In this document: positions 1-8,771 of the stretch, piece by piece
How the letters are laid out: each line of letters starts with the position of its first letter
Numbering within the stretch: position 1 is the stretch's first letter
Origin: Methanomicrobiales archaeon
GTDB taxonomy: Archaea > Halobacteriota > Methanomicrobia > Methanomicrobiales > JACTUA01
Reading direction: 5' to 3'
Assembly (NCBI GenBank): GCA_030019205.1
Contig: JASEFH010000021.1
Coordinates: 1 to 45,764 of the forward strand
DNA: 45,764 bases
The notes under the pieces: generated by a model
Database searches by the model: none
What the model was told of the DNA's origin: nothing
Seen by the model: only the letters and a program-made list of their open reading frames with translations
Translations under genes and position numbers: made by a program

Positions 1-63
1 CTGGGGAGGCAGATGCTTCCGAATAATTTCCCAGAGATCGTCGTCGATTTCCTGGAAGGCCAT
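1..63 (-). CDS. IS5-family transposase, N-terminal 21 residues (partial)
   Basis: On the minus strand an ATG at 63 opens a frame reading MAFQEIDDDLWEIIRKHLPP. This is nearly identical to the start of the transposase ORF at 9904 (MAFREIDDDLWEIIRKHLPP), the usual N-terminal helical DNA-binding region of IS5-type DDE transposases. The frame leaves the window on the left, so nothing can be said about the catalytic part or about whether it carries the same frameshift site as the other copy. Confidence 0.8.
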   Translation of the reverse strand, partial: MAFQEIDDDLWEIIRKHLPPQ

Positions 64-111
64 GACCGGGGCTGAGGGTTCGCAAGGGACTTATAGTTTT
101 GGGATGTCCTC
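1..111 (-). mobile_element. IS5-family insertion sequence, transposase-start end (runs off the left edge)
   Basis: The first 111 bases match, with scattered differences, the right end of the complete IS at 9107-9952: the same transposase N-terminus followed by the same terminal sequence (TTTTGGGATGTCCTC, ending at 111). The copy is therefore a related but diverged member in the same orientation. It sits directly against a reading frame of an AI-2E-type permease, which stops matching at this border, so the element most likely inserted into that gene. The rest of the element lies left of the window, so its completeness cannot be judged. Confidence 0.8.
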
Positions 112-675
112 ATGGTGTTGACGACCATGCGCTGGATTTTTCTGACAGAATCGGTCAACTGATCCGGGATGGCGTCGAGAATCTGTCGGTATATGTCTTC
201 GCCTTTTAGCAGGAACAAATACAACGACAGGAAGAGGATGAACGCACCGAATAATATTCCCGGGATGTTGTTGAGTATGGCGGATATGTGCGTTACCAGT
301 ACACCGATGACCGTGTTGAGCGCATTCGATACCTGGTAACCGGAGATCACCGGATTGCTCCCCAGGGAAACCAGCCATCTGTTGATGGTCAGCAGCATGG
401 AGAAGAACACCCCGCTCCCTCTGATGAGGAGGTTCACCATGAACACGAGGACGAAGCCGATCAGAACGAATATCGCAACCGTTATCAGTGCGGCCGATCG
501 TGGGGGGGGATAGGCGCTCGCACAGCCTCCGATGGAGCGGTAGCAGCACGATCGCAAGGGTCAGACCCAGGACGATCGCGGCGACGAGCGGGAAGTAGAC
601 GATGAAAATCGTACTGAGAATGAGGAATAGGATGATGATGGTCAGCAGGTCGTATCGAAACCTTTTTTCCGCCAT
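112..675 (-). pseudogene. AI-2E family transporter (PerM/YdiK type), frameshifted and truncated by an IS
   Basis: From ATG 675 the frame gives a short hydrophilic start and two hydrophobic segments (LLTIIILFLILSTIFIVYFP, then ALVAAIVLG-like). Just after a run of eight C on the coding strand (502-509 on plus) the frame is lost. The neighbouring frame continues with AALITVAIFVLIGFVLVFMV, a soluble stretch and NIPGILFGAFILFLSLYLFL, then LLKGEDIYRQILDAIP, features of the AI-2E/PerM family. Homology stops at 111-112 where the IS terminal sequence begins, so the C-terminal pore segments are missing. The family exports small molecules or ions across the cytoplasmic membrane. With both a frameshift and an IS truncation this copy should be dead. 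The homopolymer shift could be a sequencing slip, but the IS border cannot. Confidence 0.75.
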
Positions 676-1211
676 GATCTCCGATACTGATAACTTGGAT
701 AAAGAGTTTTGGAGACCCAGCCCCCTCCCAGACCTGGACAGTCGGGTACATATCTGACAAGCCGGCAGCATGAGAGCAGAGCCGACCTGTTCGTGATGGT
801 AGTTCGATAATGTCATTACGGTGGTTCAAGATGGACCATGCCCATGAAAACAGAGGGTGAAAGCCAGCTGTACACGGGAGACTGAAGACCGTGCTCGAAC
901 AACGCACTCTCTGGTAAAGTATAGGTCACGAATCCAAATCCCGCTCGAGGCCCTTTAAAAGAGTTCGTGCGTGATTGCGGTCGGGCCGGACCCAGGGGGA
1001 GTGCTTGCAGCAGCAAGGGAGTCGCCGATCTTGGCCTTGCGGGGGACACCGCCGATTCATTCGGCGCTTCCATCCTGGCACATCCTTCCTACATGGGGGG
1101 AGGGACGGGGAAGACAGCTTGCAACATTCGGAACCTGGTCGGGGAGAGCCCCCGCCTGCGGTAACTTCCTATGAATCCCTGACCATCACCGCCGCATCGC
1201 GAGGATTTTGC
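676..1211. other. Spacer without a supported gene
   Basis: Short overlapping frames here have no recognisable domains, no convincing ribosome-binding site and unlike compositions in every frame. I see no RNA gene or repeat. It probably holds the divergent promoters of the broken permease (leftward) and the broken membrane protein (rightward), but no clear TATA box could be assigned. Confidence 0.5.
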
Positions 1212-1812
1212 ATGGGGTCGGCTGGACAGCTCGCAGGAAAGATCGGGTTCCGGTCGGGCATCCTCACGTTCGGCTTCGCCGCAGACTACAGCATCGCCCA
1301 GATCGCCGCACTCTTCGGTGTGTTCGCACCGCCCTGGGACTGGGTCTTCCTTTTCACACCCTCCCTCTTCCTGGCATCCGCCTTCCTGGTGTTGATGGTC
1401 GCCGTGCTGGGATTCGCCGCCGAGGAACACAGGATCTGGGGCTGCCTGGCCGTCGCGTTCGCGATCCTCTACGCAGCCCTGGTCAGCATGGTCTACTTCG
1501 TCGAACTCGTGGTCGTGGTGCCGCTCGTGCTCCAGGGCCGAGGAGGTCTCCCTGCTGCTGTTCGAGCCCGGCTCTTTCATGGTCGCCATGGATGCCCTCG
1601 GGTATGCCTTCATGAGCGTATCGACGCTCGTTGCCGCACCCGTATTCGTGGGCGGCGGATTGCTGCGCTGGACCCGACGGGCCCTCATCGCGAACGGGCT
1701 CCTGGCGTTCCTGTATCCCATCCTCCTAGCCATCGGCATCCTCTGGATCGCCACGCTTCTGCTGTCCGCCCTCCTCCTGACGATGGTCTTCAATACGGCC
1801 CGGGCAGGGTGA
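1212..1812 (+). pseudogene. Uncharacterised multi-TM membrane protein, frameshifted
   Basis: From ATG 1212 the frame reads MGSAGQLAGKIGFRSGILTF followed by about four hydrophobic segments, ending near VELVVVVPLVLQGR at about 1537. Translation in that frame then turns into arginine-rich nonsense. The +1 frame continues sensibly with EVSLLLFEPGSFMVAMDALG, further hydrophobic segments (FLYPILLAIGILWIATLLL) and a stop at 1810-1812. One indel around 1535-1545 would restore a product of about 200 residues with six or so membrane spans. I do not recognise the family; it resembles the many small hypothetical membrane proteins of methanogens. A translation start at 1579 for the second half alone is possible but lacks a good ribosome-binding site. 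Confidence 0.6.
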
Positions 1813-1988
1813 ACAGCATCCCACAGAGCGCCGGCATGATACACGTAGGAGACGCAGGAAATCCCATCAGCCCGCTACCTCTTCCAGCGTTATGAGCAGG
1901 AATGCTTCCCCTTTATAAATATGGGATTACCCACAGGTATAGTGAATCCATGATCCGGCATAGGCCGGACTCTGCAGGGGAGTTGTTC

Positions 1989-2462
1989 ATGAATCTCTGC
2001 ATCATCTACCATTCCTACTCCGGCATTACACGGAGAGTTGCGGAGAAGATCCAGGCGGCGTGCGGGGGTGACCTCGTCGAGGTGCGGCCAAAGGAGAAGT
2101 ATACGACGGTTTCAGCATACACGAAGGGCTGCAAGCGGGCGCGGAACGAGGAGCGGGACCCGATCACGCCCGAGGTCATCGATGTTTCAGACTACGACCG
2201 GCTCGTCATCGGCACACCCGTCTGGGCCTTCAAAGCAACGCCGCCTATCAATGCGGCGGTTGCCGCGCTCAGGAGCTGCGAGGGAAAGCGTGCGGTGCTC
2301 TTTGCAACCTGCGGCGGGATGCCGGGCGATACCCTCCCGATCCTGGCACGGGCCCTCGAAGCCCGGAGGGTGGCGGTGTCGGGAACACAGGTCCTGACCC
2401 GGAGGGATATCGGGGACCCGCAGAAGCTGGAAGGCCTGATCGCGATGGTTCAGGCCCCGTAG
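1989..2462 (+). CDS. Flavodoxin-family protein
   Basis: The 157-aa product starts NLCIIYHSYSGITRRVAEKI, the beta1-loop-alpha1 pattern of flavodoxins in which the S/T-rich loop binds the FMN phosphate. Later VSDYDRLVIGTPVWAFKATP gives the second FMN-contacting loop (GTPVWAF), and AVLFATCGGMPG the third strand and loop. It is a cytosolic electron carrier or small flavoprotein; the partner is unknown. A GGGGAG ribosome-binding sequence lies 8-9 bases before ATG 1989. An in-frame upstream start at 1902 would add 29 residues without family resemblance, so 1989 is preferred. The gene stands alone, convergent with the oxidoreductase at 2812-3393. Confidence 0.85.
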   Translation: MNLCIIYHSYSGITRRVAEKIQAACGGDLVEVRPKEKYTTVSAYTKGCKRARNEERDPITPEVIDVSDYDRLVIGTPVWAFKATPPINAAVAALRSCEGKRAVLFATCGGMPGDTLPILARALEARRVAVSGTQVLTRRDIGDPQKLEGLIAMVQAP

Positions 2463-2811
2463 ACGCAGGAAGGTCGGATGGACAGGCGTGCACCGATCCC
2501 GTATGCCTCCCGGTCGGCTGCCCCTGCTCCGTTAAAAGGTTGAATCCGAATCGAATCTAGAAGGACAGGCAATGGGCTGACAGTCCCTGTTGACGAAGTC
2601 CACAGCCTCTCGCGGCCTGCCTCCAACGTTACAACTCCGATCACGGCGCCATCCTGCGTGCGGGCGGTCTGCACGCTATCCTACCGCCTGTCACTGCCGC
2701 ACGCTCGATGACCGCCCTTCGGGCCTGGTACAGGGTATACCAATGGATAAGGGCGGGGACGACGGGGGCGCTCTCAAAGCCATTCTGGAATGGCCGCCAT
2801 GCTGGTTCTTC
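2463..2811. other. Convergent intergenic spacer, nothing recognised
   Basis: The region separates the 3' ends of the flavodoxin gene and the NADP oxidoreductase-like gene. The reading frames across it are composition shadows. No clear terminator, repeat or RNA gene was found. Confidence 0.5.
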
Positions 2812-3393
2812 CTAGCTCCGGACGAGCCGGTAGCCGATGCCCGTTCCCATGTTGAGGCCGTACCCGAGTCCGATGAGCATGATTGCCATCGGCTCCAGGT
2901 ATCGTGCGCTCTTCAGGGGGCCGACATCGACGGGATCGAACCCGATATCCCGCGCCAGTTGCACGGCGGTCCGTTTGGCCTCCGCATCGTCTCCGGCGAT
3001 GAAAGCGGTGAGCTGCTCGCCGCCCAGTCTTCCCGAACTCTGGTTCTGTGCGAACACCGTATTGAAGGCTTTTATCACCCGGGCTCCGGGGAGTCTTTTC
3101 TGCAGTTCCTCCGCGGCGGATGTCGTAAACCCGATTGCCAGCTCCATGTTTTCGTCTAATGCATTCGTGACGTCGATGAGGGGCTTCCCATCTGCGGCCG
3201 GCCCGACGGCCCTGACAACGTCATTCACCGCGGAGAAGGGCACCGCCAGGATGATCGCCTCCCCCCACTCGGCGGCTTCGCGAACGGGCTCCCGTGGGTC
3301 ACGGTGCCCGAACCGGATGTCGTGACCCGCTCTGCTCAACCCTCTGCCCAGCGCTGTTCCCACATTGCCCTTGCCGATAATTGCCAGTCTCAT
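2812..3393 (-). CDS. F420-dependent NADP oxidoreductase-like protein (NADPH_oxidored / Fno family)
   Basis: The 193-aa product begins MRLAIIGKGNVGTALGRGLS, a Rossmann fold with GxGxxG at residues 7-12 that binds NADP. It continues with IILAVPFSA and GKPLIDVTNAL, the inner strands of this fold, and VIKAFNTVFAQ, a segment characteristic of F420H2:NADP+ oxidoreductase-type proteins and the related YqkB/NPD group. Length is slightly below that of true Fno (about 220). The reaction in Fno is hydride transfer between F420H2 and NADP+; whether this paralogue uses F420 cannot be read from sequence. A TATA-like element on the minus strand at 3426-3434 puts the transcript start about 10 bases before the ATG. 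Confidence 0.82.
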   Translation of the reverse strand: MRLAIIGKGNVGTALGRGLSRAGHDIRFGHRDPREPVREAAEWGEAIILAVPFSAVNDVVRAVGPAADGKPLIDVTNALDENMELAIGFTTSAAEELQKRLPGARVIKAFNTVFAQNQSSGRLGGEQLTAFIAGDDAEAKRTAVQLARDIGFDPVDVGPLKSARYLEPMAIMLIGLGYGLNMGTGIGYRLVRS

Positions 3394-3715
3394 CCATTTT
3401 CACCCCGCTGAACCCTGCCGCCTGTCTATAAAAGCATTATGGGCACATGGAGCCTGCTGGCGGCTCCCTGCAGCCTGCGGACGCAGGCGTGACCAGGCGT
3501 CGTTGGGCCGCTCCCGCCGCGGTGCGGGGGACGAGATCCCGATTGTCATAAGGGCGAGGGCGATGGCTCGAACGCTGCATTTTGGCGGGGGCAGCACTCC
3601 GCGAGGCTGCCCTGGCCGCAGAGAGACCCCCTGGACGGCAGGGTGAGAGGCGCCGCCTTTGATGCAGAGCCAGTGGGCAACGTTAATATGCAGCCCTTTT
3701 ATAAAGGGTCCCCGT
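3394..3715. other. Divergent spacer with promoters on both strands
   Basis: The spacer lies between the leftward oxidoreductase-like gene and the rightward DUF5518 gene. It holds the minus-strand TATA-like box at 3426-3434 and, near the right edge, two A/T-rich boxes (TTAATATG at 3683-3690 and a TATAAAG around 3700). No gene is supported. Confidence 0.5.
3426..3434 (-). promoter_or_regulatory. Putative TATA box of the F420/NADP oxidoreductase-like gene
   Basis: Minus-strand CTTTTATAG lies about 37 bases before ATG 3393. This predicts a start of transcription roughly 10 bases before the gene. Assigned by spacing and A/T content only. Confidence 0.4.
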
Positions 3716-4096
3716 ATGGCAAAGACGGATCCGAGAATGTCCTGGGTCGGGGTAGTGGCAGGATTCGCCGTGATGTTCGTCATCAACAGCATCGTAGCAA
3801 CCGTCACGAGCACCATCATCTCCCTATTCAGCACGATCATCGGGGGCTTCGTGGCGGGATGGATCGCCGGAGGCGGCGCATCAAACGGTGGAAAGGCGGG
3901 GCTGCTGGCAGGAGTCCTGAATGCAGTCGTTGTGGCGATCTTGATTGCCGCCTTCGGGCTTGTACCCTCGCCGGAGGACCTGAGCTTCCTTGCCGTTCTC
4001 GGCTCGACGCTCCTGGTGATCATCGCGCTCTTCCCCCTGTGGGGGCTTCTGGGCTATCTCGGGGGCTTGATTGCCGGAAAGGTGAAGGGCTCGTAG
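3716..4096 (+). CDS. DUF5518-type small membrane protein
   Basis: The 126-aa product has three or four hydrophobic, glycine-rich segments: WVGVVAGFAVMFVINSIVAT, IIGGFVAGWIAGGGASNGGK, AGLLAGVLNAVVVAILIAAF, and a C-terminal LLVIIALFPLWGLLGYLGG. The G-G-F-V-A-G-[WY]-I-A-x-G-G pattern followed by G-G-x-A-G-L-L is the DUF5518 signature and recurs in the paralogue at 24964. ATG 3716 was chosen because the MA- start aligns with the paralogue; TTAATATG at 3683-3690 would make the mRNA nearly leaderless. An upstream ATG at 3659 adds residues with no family match. The role is unknown, possibly general envelope function. Confidence 0.8.
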   Translation: MAKTDPRMSWVGVVAGFAVMFVINSIVATVTSTIISLFSTIIGGFVAGWIAGGGASNGGKAGLLAGVLNAVVVAILIAAFGLVPSPEDLSFLAVLGSTLLVIIALFPLWGLLGYLGGLIAGKVKGS

Positions 4097-4523
4097 TCCC
4101 GGCTGTCAGGTGTCCGGCCGTACGGAGGCCGATCCCTTTTCTTACCACGGGGTGTGGCGGCACCCTCCGCCAGGATCGCCCGCGTGTCACGCCGACGACT
4201 ATCGCCGGGACGGGATCGTCTCCCGAATGCCTCGGTCCATCAGCAAGTGCCCAACCTGATGATGATCGGATCCCCACCCGGATCGCATGTAACCCGACAC
4301 TGCCGCGGATGTCTTTCAAGCGTTTCGGTACCGAAAGCATCCGATATTCCGGGGGTTTCAAAATCTTTCCTGACATGCTGCCGGTGCGTTAATCCCCCGT
4401 GAAAATGAGATACTCCATACAGCAGGGCATGGAAAGCTATATAAAGAATCCATGAGATGCGAGTGCGCAGCATGGAGCCTTCGAGACGGCTTTGTGCGAT
4501 GCGATGGGAGAGGTGAAAAACAC
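4097..4523. other. Spacer before the PRC-barrel gene
   Basis: No gene is supported here. The right part carries TATATAAAG at 4438-4446, the likely promoter of the PRC-barrel gene; the remainder shows only shadow frames. Confidence 0.5.
4438..4446 (+). promoter_or_regulatory. TATA box of the PRC-barrel gene
   Basis: TATATAAAG is an almost ideal archaeal TATA box. It predicts transcription from about 4468 and a leader of about 55 bases before ATG 4524. Confidence 0.55.
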
Positions 4524-4946
4524 ATGGCGCAAGGAGGTGCGGAAGCAGCACCCAGTCCCCCACCCGCACGAGTACAGGTGTTCATTCTGGATAGCCTGGT
4601 CAAGGATGCCGTCGTCAGGAATACCGCCGGCGACGACCTCGGGCACATCCGGGATCTGCTGCTCGATCTGGCCGAAGCCCGGATCGTCGCGGCTGTCCTG
4701 ACTACAGCGCGGTACCTCGGGCTTGGCGGGAAATACTACGTGATCCCCTGGGATGCCTTCGAGAAGAGGTCGGCAGACAACGTCTACATCCTGGATATCC
4801 CCAAGGAAAAGTTAGCTCGTGCCCCGACATTCGACATCAACTGGACCGAGAACATCACGCCGGATTACCTGAACATGATCTTCGGCTACTATGGATACCG
4901 GCCGTACTGGGAGGAGAGCCGGGTGAACCTGCTACCATCCACATGA
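4524..4946 (+). CDS. PRC-barrel domain protein
   Basis: The 140-aa product has a Pro/Ala-rich N-terminus, then FILDSLVKDAVVRNTAGDDL with GHIRDLLLDLAEARIVAAVL, the strand-turn-strand pattern of the PRC barrel, and KYYVIPWDAFEKRSADNVYI completing it. The C-terminal 40 residues are aromatic-rich (MIFGYYGYRPYWEE). PRC-barrel proteins bind RNA or partner proteins in processing, photosynthesis and envelope functions; no specific role can be deduced. A GAGAGGTG ribosome-binding site lies 9 bases before ATG 4524. An upstream in-frame start at 4452 is close to the promoter and less likely. Confidence 0.85.
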   Translation: MAQGGAEAAPSPPPARVQVFILDSLVKDAVVRNTAGDDLGHIRDLLLDLAEARIVAAVLTTARYLGLGGKYYVIPWDAFEKRSADNVYILDIPKEKLARAPTFDINWTENITPDYLNMIFGYYGYRPYWEESRVNLLPST

Positions 4947-5030
4947 TCTGGGGTAAAAAGGGCGGCGAGGCGGGTATATGACCTATAACCAGCCCATCTA
5001 TCGAGACGGCGGACAGGATAAGGAGAATTA

Positions 5031-5048
5031 AGAGCCTCCTTCGGCTCT
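5031..5048. terminator. Small stem-loop after the PRC-barrel gene
   Basis: AGAGCC and GGCTCT pair around a six-base loop. There is no T-run after it, and archaeal termination usually depends on T-runs, so it may instead be an RNA structure of no fixed role. Confidence 0.25.
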
Positions 5049-5707
5049 CATCGCGTCATCATAAAGAGCCTATATGCAAAAACAACGGTGTCGGGAGCTG
5101 ACGCACCGCGTAAGAAAGATCTCGCCGTCAGAATCCCAATGACCGGCACCCAGCCCAATAGAGAGAGATCAAGCGAACAACCGGAGACGTTAATACGAGA
5201 AACGCAGCTGGATCTGGTGAAGATTTCATCAGGCTCTTTTTTTATGGAGCACTCCACGTCGAGGACTCTAACCCGCCCGGTTCTGTGAGATGCCGTCCTC
5301 CTATCGAGCTGTTGACGAATCGGTTAATCCCCCTGAACTATCGGAGTCCCGCGAGAATATGCCTGCTGCCCTCGACTTTCATTCCTGCAGGAATCCTCCA
5401 GATCCCGCGGGGGGTCGTGAATCCCATTCGATGGGGAGGATCCTTATGACAGCCGAACGGGGAAAATACCCTGTATTGTACTCGTCGGTGTCATCTTCAT
5501 TGGTGCGAATTGACTCATTCTCCGGCCGCCCGAGCATACGAGACCCGTCCATGTTGTCCGGGTGACGAGCAGAGGCTACCAATCCCTGTGCCGCACACTT
5601 CCAGGGACGGCATAACGGATCCCGTTACCTCTCTGGCGCTCTTGCCGCCACCCCCCGGCCGTCCGTTTTTCCCGTACGAAGGATACGACCCCTGGCAGAC
5701 AGTAAAA

Positions 5708-5716
5708 TTAATATAC
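5708..5716 (+). promoter_or_regulatory. TATA box of the MFS transporter gene
   Basis: TTAATATAC preceded by an A-rich stretch lies 43-51 bases before ATG 5759. It predicts a leader of about 20 bases that includes the AAGGAG ribosome-binding site. Confidence 0.5.
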
Positions 5717-5758
5717 AGGATATCCTTTGCGCTTACTCGATTCAAGGAGCGGTATAAA

Positions 5759-7246
5759 ATGGATAGCACCTCCGATCAGCCCCCTTCGACATCAATAGCA
5801 GGCCCCCAGAACGTGATCCTGCCGCTTGCGCTGGCCCAGTTCATCTGCAGTTACGCTGCCTCGAATATGAACGTGGCCATAAACGACATCTCCATCGATC
5901 TGGGGACGACGGTAAGCGGTGTCCAGACGACCATCGCCGTCTTTACACTCACGATGGCGGCCCTGATGATCCCGGGCAGCAAGCTGACAGATATCCTGGG
6001 TCGTACGTACCTGTTCCGGCGGGGGCTCATGGTCTACGGAGTGGGAGCCCTGATAGCGGCAGCGGCGCCGGGGCTCGGGATTTTAATCCTGGGCTATTCG
6101 CTCCTGGAGGGCATCGGGACCGCGCTGCTGATCCCGCCCGTCTATATCCTTGCAACGGTCTTTACCCCCGACCTCACCTCGCGCGCCCGTGCGTTTGGCG
6201 CCATCAGTGCGGCGGGCGGGATCGGGGCGGCAGCCGGTCCGCTGGTCGGGGGGGTGATCGTCAGCGTGTTCAGCTGGCGTGCAGCGTTTGTCGTGCAGGC
6301 TCTGGTCGTCGCCATAGTCATCCTTCAGAGCCGCCGGATCGTGGATCCGGGAGTGCAGGGCCCCAAGCCCAAATTCGATATCGTCGGAACCATTCTTTCG
6401 GCGGCAGGACTCTTCTTTGTGGTCGTCGGCATCCTGCAGGCCTCGACGTACGGCTTTTTCCGGGCCACGCAGGATTTCGTCATCGGCAGTACGGTCGTGA
6501 TCCCGCAAGGCGGCATCTCGCCGGTATGGTTGTTCGTTTCTATCGGAGCAATTCTGTTGATCGGATTCTTCTGGCATATCCGCTCGAGGGAACGGGCAGG
6601 CAAGGAGCCTCTGCTGCACACCAGGATGTTCCAGAACCGCGCCTCCAACCTCGGTCTGGTTACGCAGAACATGCAGTGGCTGGTCCTGCTGGGCCTCTCC
6701 TTCGTGGTGTCCGTCTACGTGCAGACGGTGCGGGGCTTCAGCGCGATCGAGACCGGTCTGGTCCTTACGCCGGCCACGATCGGCATTCTGTTGTCCTCGA
6801 TGGCTGCAGGCAGGCTGGCGAAGAGGCGTCCCCAGGCGGTACTGATCCGGGCGGGTTTTATCATAACGGTAGTCGGCGTGCTCCTCCTGCTGGCGCTGGT
6901 ACGGGAGACATCCAACGTCTTTACCTTCGTGCCGGGCCTCTTTCTGGTCGGCATAGGCGTCGGGATCATGCTGACATCCTCGGTCAACGTCGTGCAGTCC
7001 CTCTTTCCCGAGAAGGATCAGGGGGAGATCTCGGGCCTGTCGCGCAGCGTCTCGAACCTGGGCTCCTCGCTCGGGGTGGCGATTGCCGGCACCGTCATCG
7101 TATCCACCCTGGTCACGGGAAATCTGGGCTACGCCCTGGCCCTGGTCGTTCTGGTGTTCTTTGCGGTGGTCGGGCTTATTGCCGCATTCCTGCTGCCCGC
7201 CAATCCCGTGCCGGAAGCCCCGGAGCCCGGGCCCATCCCTGCCTGA
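5759..7246 (+). CDS. MFS drug exporter, DHA2 (EmrB/QacA, 14-TM) type
   Basis: The 495-aa integral membrane protein carries the DHA2 hallmarks. It has PLALAQFICSYAASNMNVAI with NDISIDLGTTVSGVQTTIAV (TM1-TM2), the motif-A-like GSKLTDILGRTYLFRRGLMV, the motif-C-like region AARGIGAAAGPLVGGVI, and a long central part with further helices typical of the 14-TM rather than the 12-TM group. It would export hydrophobic compounds with the proton gradient; the substrate is unknown. ATG 5759 has AAGGAG 9 bases upstream and a TATA box at 5708. The frame is open far upstream, but those residues are not family-like. It stands alone; the CDF remnant follows. Confidence 0.9.
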   Translation: MDSTSDQPPSTSIAGPQNVILPLALAQFICSYAASNMNVAINDISIDLGTTVSGVQTTIAVFTLTMAALMIPGSKLTDILGRTYLFRRGLMVYGVGALIAAAAPGLGILILGYSLLEGIGTALLIPPVYILATVFTPDLTSRARAFGAISAAGGIGAAAGPLVGGVIVSVFSWRAAFVVQALVVAIVILQSRRIVDPGVQGPKPKFDIVGTILSAAGLFFVVVGILQASTYGFFRATQDFVIGSTVVIPQGGISPVWLFVSIGAILLIGFFWHIRSRERAGKEPLLHTRMFQNRASNLGLVTQNMQWLVLLGLSFVVSVYVQTVRGFSAIETGLVLTPATIGILLSSMAAGRLAKRRPQAVLIRAGFIITVVGVLLLLALVRETSNVFTFVPGLFLVGIGVGIMLTSSVNVVQSLFPEKDQGEISGLSRSVSNLGSSLGVAIAGTVIVSTLVTGNLGYALALVVLVFFAVVGLIAAFLLPANPVPEAPEPGPIPA

Positions 7247-7539
7247 TGGGCGGTTTGCATGGCAGGAGGGGTTCTCAAGAACCCTCCGGTATTATCCTCT
7301 GGATCCATTGAACTGGGGGCTCTTCTTTCACATCGCACACATTTTGGCTGTAGGACGGATACCGTACATGAGACAGGTTTCGCGATCCCCGTGGCAGACT
7401 GGAGCGATTCCTCCCGCAGTGCCGCGACATCCCTTCCAACGGATTCCCGTCCCCGGCTCCGATGGGCCCCAACACGGCACTTTGATCTCTGGCGCCAATT
7501 TCTGGCTGCCATTGCTTCTAATCCATCAGAGATTGGATC

Positions 7540-7868
7540 TGTCCTTTCAGGCCTTTAACGGCCTGCTGCTGGGCGAGGGCGTGAACCCCGACGAGCTCGC
7601 GGACATCCGGCGGAGGGTAGAGTCGGACCTGGCGGTCGAGCGCGCCGGGGATATCCTCACGATGTACATGGGATCGCACGATCTGCTCGTGAATATGGGG
7701 GTGTGTTTCGTTGCAGGCACCACGGCAGAGCAGATGCACGAGGCGATCCGCCGCATCGAAGCCGACCTGGGCAGCGCATACCCGGAGATAAACCGCGTCT
7801 ATATCGAAGCCGAGTCTCTGCCCGTGGAGGGGAAGGAGTACTGCCCGGAGAGACCTGTAGTTCGGTAG
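7540..7868 (+). pseudogene. C-terminal remnant of a cation diffusion facilitator (CDF) transporter
   Basis: About 105 residues ending at the stop at 7866-7868 match the cytoplasmic dimerisation domain of CDF metal exporters: LLLGEGVNPDELADIRRRVE, then VERAGDILTMYMGSHDLLVN, and EINRVYIEAESLP at the end. The six membrane helices expected before it are absent. Upstream sequence in this frame is proline/arginine-rich without membrane segments and merges with the 3' part of the MFS gene region. It is most likely a gene fossil left by a deletion; no good start or ribosome-binding site for a free-standing domain is visible. Confidence 0.65.
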
Positions 7869-8243
7869 GATGTCTTTGAAAAACGGGGCGGTAATAGATG
7901 AAACATAGACCCCGACCATTTCTCCTGCGTCCAGGATATCGAAAGAAATTAGGCTCCAGGCCGAGGGTGCTTTTCCATCTTTTGGACAATTGCCTCCTCT
8001 CTATTGCGCTGATGTAGTCGCAGTCCACCCATTCGATGAGCGACCGATATTCCCCTGCCCTCGAGCCGGAACGGCTACTTCCCCGCAGCTGCGGATCCAC
8101 TCCGCAGATAGGCAAAGATATTTAATACGAATTGCTTCATGTCACCGCGTTCCAGGACTGAATCGACATGGAACGAAGATCGTCCGGTGTTTGCGTTCAT
8201 CCTGTCGTCCTGGATGACACCGGTACGAGGACAGGGAAGATCA
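7869..8243. other. Spacer before the DUF1269 gene
   Basis: No supported gene. It contains the TATA box at 8117-8128, and the roughly 95 bases between it and ATG 8244 would be a transcribed leader. Confidence 0.5.
8117..8128 (+). promoter_or_regulatory. TATA box of the DUF1269 gene
   Basis: GATATTTAATAC predicts transcription from about 8147 and an unusually long leader of about 95 bases. Confidence 0.45.
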
Positions 8244-8771
8244 ATGAGCGAACTGGTCGTAGTCGCATTCGATGATGAGAATACTGCCTTCAGGGTGAGG
8301 GATAAACTGGTGAATCTCCAGAAGGACCACCTCATCGAACTGGAGGATCTGGTGGTCGTTGTCCACCAGCAGGACGGCAAGGTGAACATCAAGCAGGCCC
8401 AGGATCTGGTCGCCGGCGGTGCGCTGAGCGGGGCCTTCTGGGGACTCCTCTTCGGGCTGATCTTCTTCGCACCGTTCCTCGGGCTGGCCATAGGGGCCGT
8501 CATGGGTGCGCTCGCCGGAAAACTTGCCGATTACGGCATCGATGACAAGTTTTTAAAGGAGGTGGGCGAGCAGGTTCCGCCCGGCAGCTCGGCCGTATTC
8601 ATGCTGATCAAGAAGGTCACTCCCGACAAGGTGCTGGCCCAGATGGGCGAGTTCAAGGGCCATGTAATCCAGACCTCGCTGACAGAGGAGCAGGAGAACA
8701 AAGTGCGGGAGGCGTTTGGCGAGAAGGCCCAGGCGGCGGCGGAGGCGGGGCAGGCAGCACCTTCGGCCTGA
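8244..8771 (+). CDS. DUF1269 domain membrane protein
   Basis: The 175-aa product starts MSELVVVAFDDENTAFRVRD, the ferredoxin-like fold seen at the start of DUF1269 proteins. A glycine-rich membrane hairpin follows (GALSGAFWGLLFGLIFFAPF, GLAIGAVMGALAGKL). The C-terminal half contains VGEQVPPGSSAVFMLIKKV and ends with an Ala/Gln-rich tail. DUF1269 proteins are widespread in bacteria and methanogens, often near stress genes, and have no established biochemical function. ATG 8244 follows AGGGAAG by seven bases. An upstream start at 8139 adds unrelated residues. Confidence 0.88.
   Translation: MSELVVVAFDDENTAFRVRDKLVNLQKDHLIELEDLVVVVHQQDGKVNIKQAQDLVAGGALSGAFWGLLFGLIFFAPFLGLAIGAVMGALAGKLADYGIDDKFLKEVGEQVPPGSSAVFMLIKKVTPDKVLAQMGEFKGHVIQTSLTEEQENKVREAFGEKAQAAAEAGQAAPSA

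Larger units (their letters stand above)
4947..5758. other. Long spacer upstream of the MFS gene
   Basis: More than 800 bases without a supported gene. It contains a small hairpin (5031-5048), a perfect 14-base palindrome ATTCCTGCAGGAAT (5381-5394) and the MFS promoter near its right end. Its frames have no domain resemblance. Confidence 0.5.

Noticed and set aside
500-512. Phase-variable homopolymer switching the AI-2E permease
   Set aside because: The gene is also cut by an IS, so switching would not restore a working protein.
975-1211. N-terminal extension of the broken membrane protein from 975
   Set aside because: Residues before 1212 are Arg/Gly/Pro-rich and unlike a membrane protein start.
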